64,000 nt of DNA from NCBI GenBank assembly GCA_964639205.1, contig CAZXCG010000003.1, positions 8,830 through 72,829 on the forward strand, given 5' to 3'. A program made the translations under genes and the position numbers. Under the pieces are notes generated by a model that saw nothing but the letters and a program-made list of their open reading frames with translations, was not told where the DNA came from and made no database searches. Below, piece after piece: positions 60,601-64,000 of the stretch (positions are counted from its first letter, which is position 1; each line of letters starts with the position of its first letter). Origin of the DNA: CAZXCG01 sp964639205 (GTDB lineage: Bacteria > Bacillota > Clostridia > Oscillospirales > Acutalibacteraceae).

Positions 60601-61185
60601 TTCCCGCGCAATGCGCACAAGAGCGGGATTAGAGTCAAGCTGCTCCTTTATTCCATGATTTTGAATTTCTATAAAAAAATTATTTTCGCCGAAAAGATTA
60701 CGGTAATAAAGCGCCCTTTCCTTAGCGCCGCTGTAATCGCCGCGCAGAATACGGCGCGGAAGTTCTCCGGCAAGACAAGCGGAAAGACATATAAGCCCAT
60801 CGTGATACTTTTCGAGAAGCTCGTCGTCCACGCGCGGTTTTTTATAAAAGCCTTCCGTAAATGCGGCGGACACAAGCTTAATAAGGTTTTGATATCCGAC
60901 GTTGTTTTCACAGAGCAGTATCATATGATAATATTCACTGTCCGGACCGTGCATCTTATCAAAGCGGGAGCGCGGAGCAACGTAAACCTCACATCCGATT
61001 ATAGGACGGATACCCTCGTTTTTGCAGGCATTGTAAAAATCAATTACTCCGTACATAACGCCGTGGTCTGTAATAGCTACGGAGTTTTGACCCAGCGACT
61101 TGACATATGCAGGCAGCTCTTTTATGCGGCAGGCTCCGTCAAGAAGACTGTACTCGGTATGCAAATGTAAATGTACAAAAGACAT
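57670..61185 (-). CDS. dnaE: DNA polymerase III alpha subunit DnaE
   Basis: Replicative/lagging-strand polymerase, 1171 aa, complete. N-terminal PHP domain (FVHLHLHTEYSLLDGA), active-site palm motif MPDFDIDFCN near residue 400, RPGPMDSIP, the helix-hairpin-helix region, and a C-terminal OB fold (SNQIMAFITLEDRFGTMELIVFP). The length and YLSGHPL-type motif fit the DnaE1-like branch, though a DnaE3 assignment is not excluded. It works beside PolC (2-2179). GGAGG lies six bases before the ATG; it follows xseA. Confidence 0.95.
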   Translation of the reverse strand: MSFVHLHLHTEYSLLDGACRIKELPAYVKSLGQNSVAITDHGVMYGVIDFYNACKNEGIRPIIGCEVYVAPRSRFDKMHGPDSEYYHMILLCENNVGYQNLIKLVSAAFTEGFYKKPRVDDELLEKYHDGLICLSACLAGELPRRILRGDYSGAKERALYYRNLFGENNFFIEIQNHGIKEQLDSNPALVRIAREIGTPLVATNDCHYIKKEDSAAQNILICIQTNRTVNDNNKLEFKTDEFYVKSESEMLSLFSDYPEAIENTQKIAERCNVTFTFGVRRLPHFDLPENTDHYIFLREKSYKGLYSRYGSEPDKAITDRLEYELSVIKDMGFVDYYLIVNDFIEYARSQDIPVGPGRGSGAGSLCAYCIGITGIDPIKYNLLFERFLNPERVSMPDFDIDFCNVRRQEVIDYVIRKYGADHVAQIISFGTLAARNAIRDVGRVLAVPYNTVDAVAKLVPMELNMTIEKALNISSELKNRYETDMQIHSILDLAQKIEGMPRHATTHAAGVVITEQPVNEYVPLSLNDDAVVTQFTMTTLEKLGLLKIDFLGLRNLTIIDDTVKMIRRRQPQFSIENIDENDKSVFEMMSLGNTEGVFQFESRGMRSVLTQLKPQSVEDLIAVISLYRPGPMDSIPTYIQNRHHPEKIVYKHPLLKPILEVTNGCIIYQEQVMRIFRSLAGYSLGRADIVRRAMSKKKHDVMEKERDIFVNGLVSEDGTVEVAGCLRNGVDKKTALSVFSEMESFASYAFNKSHAASYAIVAYQTAWLKSHYPNEYMAALMTSVLDNQDKLAEYIEECQRLGISILPPHINESFYGFTVVGVNKLRYGLMAVKNLGKGVIENIISERSKKPFTDFVDFCKRMYGKNMNSRALESLIKCGAVDNLGANRREMLLSLKSILAAVEHSAQFTSCGQMSLFEMNKEDAPGSEPAVISCEEFPYDELLHMEKDVTGIYLSGHPLSVYAEYAKAIGSDSISNLTSAENPSLLDGTHVLLLGIITGVKNQVTKSNQIMAFITLEDRFGTMELIVFPKVLGEFGNVLHEGEIAQIYGSISSKENEPVKVICNSAKKAPAPEDLPAAIKNINAEKGKKPAEIPPQQHPRALYLRIDSLKGEKFRRIKLLTDIFDGSFPVIFYLTDDNKAVRAPRTMFVDLNDVLLKELKHQIGEENVKIK

Positions 61186-61215
61186 ATGGCGCCTCCCTGA
61201 CTTTCCCGAATGAAG

Positions 61216-62424
61216 CTAATTCTTAATAACGTAGGTGATTTCTGCGTAAGCAGACCCATCCTGCATAAGCAATTTTACACGTTCGCCTCTGTTCAGCGCG
61301 CTTACACCTATAACCGGCTTTGCTTCCTTAGTTACATATGCGAAGCCGCGCTTTAAGGTTTGGATCGGGCTGAGCGACGCCAAAATGTTTTGCCGCCGTT
61401 CCGTTTCGGCAATCTCTTTTTCAAGGCGAGAGGATAGAATATCGGTTAATTTGTTTTTAAGGTTATCAAGCGGCTCGGTCGAAAGCGGCGCCGTGATATT
61501 GGTATATATTTGGTCGAGCTTTGATAAGCGCAGAAGAAGGTCTTTTTCCGCTTCGCTCAAAGCTTTGCCGAAAATCAAATTGAGCTGAGACAGCTTATAC
61601 TCCAGCAGTTCGTTTAACTGCGTTCTGTCGGGAAGTGCAAGCTCGGCCGCGGCCGAGGGAGTAGGAGCGCGTAGGTCAGCCGCAAAGTCGCATATAGTAA
61701 AATCCGTTTCGTGTCCGACTGCGGAAATTACGGGAATTTTGCAATCAAACACGGCCTTTGCCAAACGCTCGTCGTTAAACGCCCATAAATCCTCCGCCGA
61801 GCCTCCCCCGCGCCCTATTATAATAAGGTCGGCAAGGTTATATTTATCTACAGTGTAAACAGCGGCGGCAAGCTCTTCGGGAGCCTGTTCGCCCTGCACA
61901 AGCACGGGGCACATCAGAATATCTACAGAGGGCAAGCGTCTGCGCAAAATGTTTTTCATATCCTCAACAGCCGCGCCGGTGGGAGAGGTGATTAAAGCTA
62001 TTTTTTGCGGAAACGCGGGCAACTCTTTTTTGTGCGCGCTGTCAAAATATCCTTTTTTCTGCAATTTATTTTTAAGCTGCTCAAACGCAAGAGCAAGCGC
62101 TCCTACTCCGTCAGGCTGCATATCCTCAATATAAAGCTGATACCTGCCCGTCGCCTCATAGAGCGATATTTTGCCGCGAACCAAAACTTTCATGCCGTTT
62201 TGAGGGCGAAAGCGCAGACGCGCGGCGTTGCCGGCAAACATAACGGCGCTTATGACGGAATTTGCATCCTTAAGCGAAAGATACAAATGACCGCTTTTGT
62301 AATGATCGGTAAAATTTGAAATCTCCCCGCTGAGAAAGACGTTAGCAAGCGCAGCGTCGCCGTCAAGGAGAGATTTAACGTAGAAATTAACTTGTGAAAC
62401 CGTTAATATTTTAGGCGCAATCAA
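61216..62424 (-). CDS. xseA: Exodeoxyribonuclease VII large subunit
   Basis: Catalytic subunit of ExoVII, 402 aa from a TTG at 62424, seven bases after GGAGGA. An N-terminal OB fold (LTVSQVNFYVKSLL...GEISNFTDHYKSGHLYLSLKD) is followed by the nuclease domain: ITSPTGAAVEDM, IIGRGGGSAEDLWAFND and SAVGHETDFTICDFAADLRAPTPSAAAE. The C-terminal coiled coil (about 275-350) is present, but no xseB for the small subunit follows; dnaE is next. Stop of the upstream gene overlaps the start (TTGA). Confidence 0.95.
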   Translation of the reverse strand: MIAPKILTVSQVNFYVKSLLDGDAALANVFLSGEISNFTDHYKSGHLYLSLKDANSVISAVMFAGNAARLRFRPQNGMKVLVRGKISLYEATGRYQLYIEDMQPDGVGALALAFEQLKNKLQKKGYFDSAHKKELPAFPQKIALITSPTGAAVEDMKNILRRRLPSVDILMCPVLVQGEQAPEELAAAVYTVDKYNLADLIIIGRGGGSAEDLWAFNDERLAKAVFDCKIPVISAVGHETDFTICDFAADLRAPTPSAAAELALPDRTQLNELLEYKLSQLNLIFGKALSEAEKDLLLRLSKLDQIYTNITAPLSTEPLDNLKNKLTDILSSRLEKEIAETERRQNILASLSPIQTLKRGFAYVTKEAKPVIGVSALNRGERVKLLMQDGSAYAEITYVIKN

Positions 62425-63356
62425 CCCTCAGTCCTCCATATTAATTCAGTGAGCACCGCTGTTCCGGCAGCATTATCGGAAGAAAATTCCGGTTCCGCGA
62501 AATAAGAAGCAAATCGCTTTTCGAGCCGGCTGCGGATGATTGAGTTAGACATAACCCCTCCGGCAAAAATTATAGGAAGAGTTCCGTATTTATTTAAAAG
62601 GCGTTCGCACATTTGCGAAACGGTCTGTTCTATGCAAAACAAGCAGTAAGCCGCAATTTTTTCGGGCGTTTCGCCGTTTTCAAGCATTTTTCCGCATTGG
62701 TTTTCAATTCCGCTTAAGCAGCAATTATATCCCTTGAGAGACGGACAAAAATTAAATTTTCCGTCATACTTGAGCGCTGCTTTTTCAAGCTCTTTGCCGC
62801 ATGGAAACCTCATCCCGAGCATTACGCCAACTCTGTCAACAGCCTGTCCGGCGTTTAAATCAAGCGTTTTGGCGACAAGCTCAATATTCATCCTTTTGTT
62901 TTCAATTCCATTTATAAGCAGAGCCTCGGTTGTTCCGCCGCTGATATGAAAAGCAAGAAAGGATCGGTTAAGTAAATCAAGCTTGTGAGAAGAATAGAGC
63001 GCCGCGGCTATATGACCTTCCTGATGAGAAAACTTGTATAAAGGAACATCGAGCACACATGACAGTGATCGCGCCGTTGACGCGCCGACAGTAAAGCAAG
63101 GCATATAAGAGCCGGTAGCATTGCGCGGCGTTACCGAAACTCCTATTGCCGCGGGAGAAATATGCTGTTGTTTGGCTAAGCGCTCAATTACCTCCGGCAG
63201 CTGCTGTGTATGGTGAAACACGGCGTCGCTTTGTCTGAGTCCATGACAGCCCTCTTTTAGCGGGAGCAGCTTTTTTTGCTGAATCAAATTTCCGTTTCCG
63301 CTGTATAAAGCGGCGGAGGTTGTGTAGTTGCTTGTGTCTATCCCGAGAAACTGCAT
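62421..63356 (-). CDS. TsaD/Kae1-family paralogue (M22 peptidase-like)
   Basis: ASKHA-fold protein of the TsaD family, 311 aa. N-terminal FLGIDTSNYTTSAALY, a metal site reading HQEGH where TsaD has HMEGH, and FHISGGTTEALLI as nucleotide loop. It lacks the usual HMEGH neighbourhood and some C-terminal motifs of true TsaD (which makes the t6A tRNA modification), and the late FAGGVMSNSIIR is retained. It is probably a clostridial paralogue of unknown activity rather than TsaD itself; tsaB/tsaE are not nearby. It sits between nusB and xseA with one-base and 4-base overlaps. Confidence 0.8.
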   Translation of the reverse strand: MQFLGIDTSNYTTSAALYSGNGNLIQQKKLLPLKEGCHGLRQSDAVFHHTQQLPEVIERLAKQQHISPAAIGVSVTPRNATGSYMPCFTVGASTARSLSCVLDVPLYKFSHQEGHIAAALYSSHKLDLLNRSFLAFHISGGTTEALLINGIENKRMNIELVAKTLDLNAGQAVDRVGVMLGMRFPCGKELEKAALKYDGKFNFCPSLKGYNCCLSGIENQCGKMLENGETPEKIAAYCLFCIEQTVSQMCERLLNKYGTLPIIFAGGVMSNSIIRSRLEKRFASYFAEPEFSSDNAAGTAVLTELIWRTEG

Positions 63357-63850
63357 TAATCTTCACCGTTTTTCAGACTTCGGGCAAAGCTTCCAAGCAC
63401 GCCGTTTATAAAAACAGCGTCCTTTTCGCTTGAATACTTTTTGGCAAGCTCTACAGCCTCGTTGATCGCAACACTGAGCGGTACCGAATCGACGAACAAA
63501 ATCTCATAAACGGCAATTCTGAGCAAGCATAGAGAAACCCTGGAAATTCTTGAAATACTCCATTTTTCGGCAAGAAGCGGTGAGATTGCACCGTCGAGCG
63601 CATCGCGGTTCTCTTCAACGCCATGCAAAATCGAGAGCGCGTAATCCGATGTAAAAAACTCTCTGCTCTGCTGTGCATTTTCTATAGTTTCTTGAATGCT
63701 GCACGCCGAAAAAAGCCTTTCAAAGCAAAGAATAAACGCTTGCTCGCGAGCTACATAACGCGAAACCGAGGAGCCGCCGCCGCTGACGGCGGTTAAAGAA
63801 TCGGAAGTCTCGTTATTCTGAAATTCATAGGAATTTATTTCTTCGGTCAT
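63356..63850 (-). CDS. nusB: Transcription antitermination factor NusB
   Basis: RNA-binding antitermination factor for rRNA operons, 164 aa from ATG 63850. The first 30 residues are low-complexity; the NusB core starts at VAREQAFILCFERLFS and includes SRVSLCLLRIAVYEILF and the family-typical VPLSVAINEAVELAKKYSSEKDAVFINGVLG. It is first gene of the nusB-tsaD-like-xseA-dnaE run. Its stop shares a base with the next ATG. Confidence 0.93.
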   Translation of the reverse strand: MTEEINSYEFQNNETSDSLTAVSGGGSSVSRYVAREQAFILCFERLFSACSIQETIENAQQSREFFTSDYALSILHGVEENRDALDGAISPLLAEKWSISRISRVSLCLLRIAVYEILFVDSVPLSVAINEAVELAKKYSSEKDAVFINGVLGSFARSLKNGED

Positions 63851-63958
63851 ATAAAGAAAAATCCTTTCCAAATCACAGTAGGCAAAGCTGCCCTAAAAAT
63901 CGGGCGGCATACTGCGTCGGGCACAATACTGCTTACGGTACATATTTATATATGTTAT

Positions 63959-63987
63959 AGTATAGCATAAATTGTAAAAAAAGTAAA
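63959..63987 (-). promoter_or_regulatory. nusB operon promoter
   Basis: Reading leftwards: TTTACT (63987-63982), 17 bp, TATACT (63964-63959) with TGC just upstream (extended -10). Leader about 100 bases, with a small GGGCAGC/GCC hairpin near 63885-63900. Confidence 0.6.
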
Positions 63988-64000
63988 CAGTAAGTTTGAT

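Noticed and set aside
1..64000. CRISPR arrays, tRNA or rRNA genes, transposases, prophage genes
   Set aside because: None recognised: no regular short repeats with spacers, no tRNA-like cloverleaf seen, no transposase or phage protein; the only recombinase looks like a housekeeping Xer protein.

Overview
The window looks like chromosomal DNA of a low-to-moderate GC Clostridia member, probably Oscillospirales/Ruminococcaceae. The evidence is gene content only: a PolC-type replicase together with DnaE, a HisZ-dependent short HisG, CwlD, MurT/GatD, SepF/DivIVA, a YmcA/YlbF protein beside miaB, AGGAGG-type ribosome binding sites and a CIRCE element. Nearly everything is housekeeping. No phage, insertion sequence, CRISPR array, tRNA or rRNA was seen.

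Layout. Positions 1-15.9 kb are read on the + strand: the 3' part of polC, an AI-2E/YtvI-type permease, a histidine operon (hisZGDCBAIE) behind a strong promoter-operator, a small lipoprotein, cwlD-radA-GME-fold protein, a Xer-type recombinase, a CPBP membrane protease and tadA. Positions 16-24.3 kb are mixed: ppa and a GH13 amylase on divergent overlapping promoters, an acidic membrane protein, groES-groEL under CIRCE, an orphan substrate-binding protein, and a coupled DHFR-like/nuclease pair. From 24.5 kb to the end all genes are on the - strand: tig-clpP-clpX-lon-engB-lysA-murT-gatD; thrC-metallophosphoesterase; lepB-rbgA-rnhB-yraN-dipeptidase; rplS; a cell division/modification/repair block (miaB-ymcA-mutS-mutL-miaA-hlyD-like-yggS-sepF-ylmH-divIVA-ileS-lspA-rluD); and nusB-tsaD paralogue-xseA-dnaE at the right end.

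How it fits together. The left part makes histidine and carries replication, repair and wall functions. The centre holds chaperones and proteases, with lysine/peptidoglycan precursor genes behind them. The right part couples tRNA modification, mismatch repair, Z-ring/septum factors and replication.

Most notable observations: (1) a dispersed, structured intergenic repeat family with at least seven traces, the longest about 280 bp, whose hairpins are kept by compensatory or wobble changes; one copy appears to be the 5' leader of a gene. (2) A compact his operon lacking hisH and hisF. (3) A GatD-like glutaminase whose expected catalytic His reads Leu. (4) A TsaD paralogue next to an xseA without xseB. 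(5) A roughly 170-nt unexplained leader before lepB. No wholly new multi-gene system could be supported from sequence alone. Promoters, terminators and structures were found by eye and are inferences; family calls rest on motif recognition, not searches.
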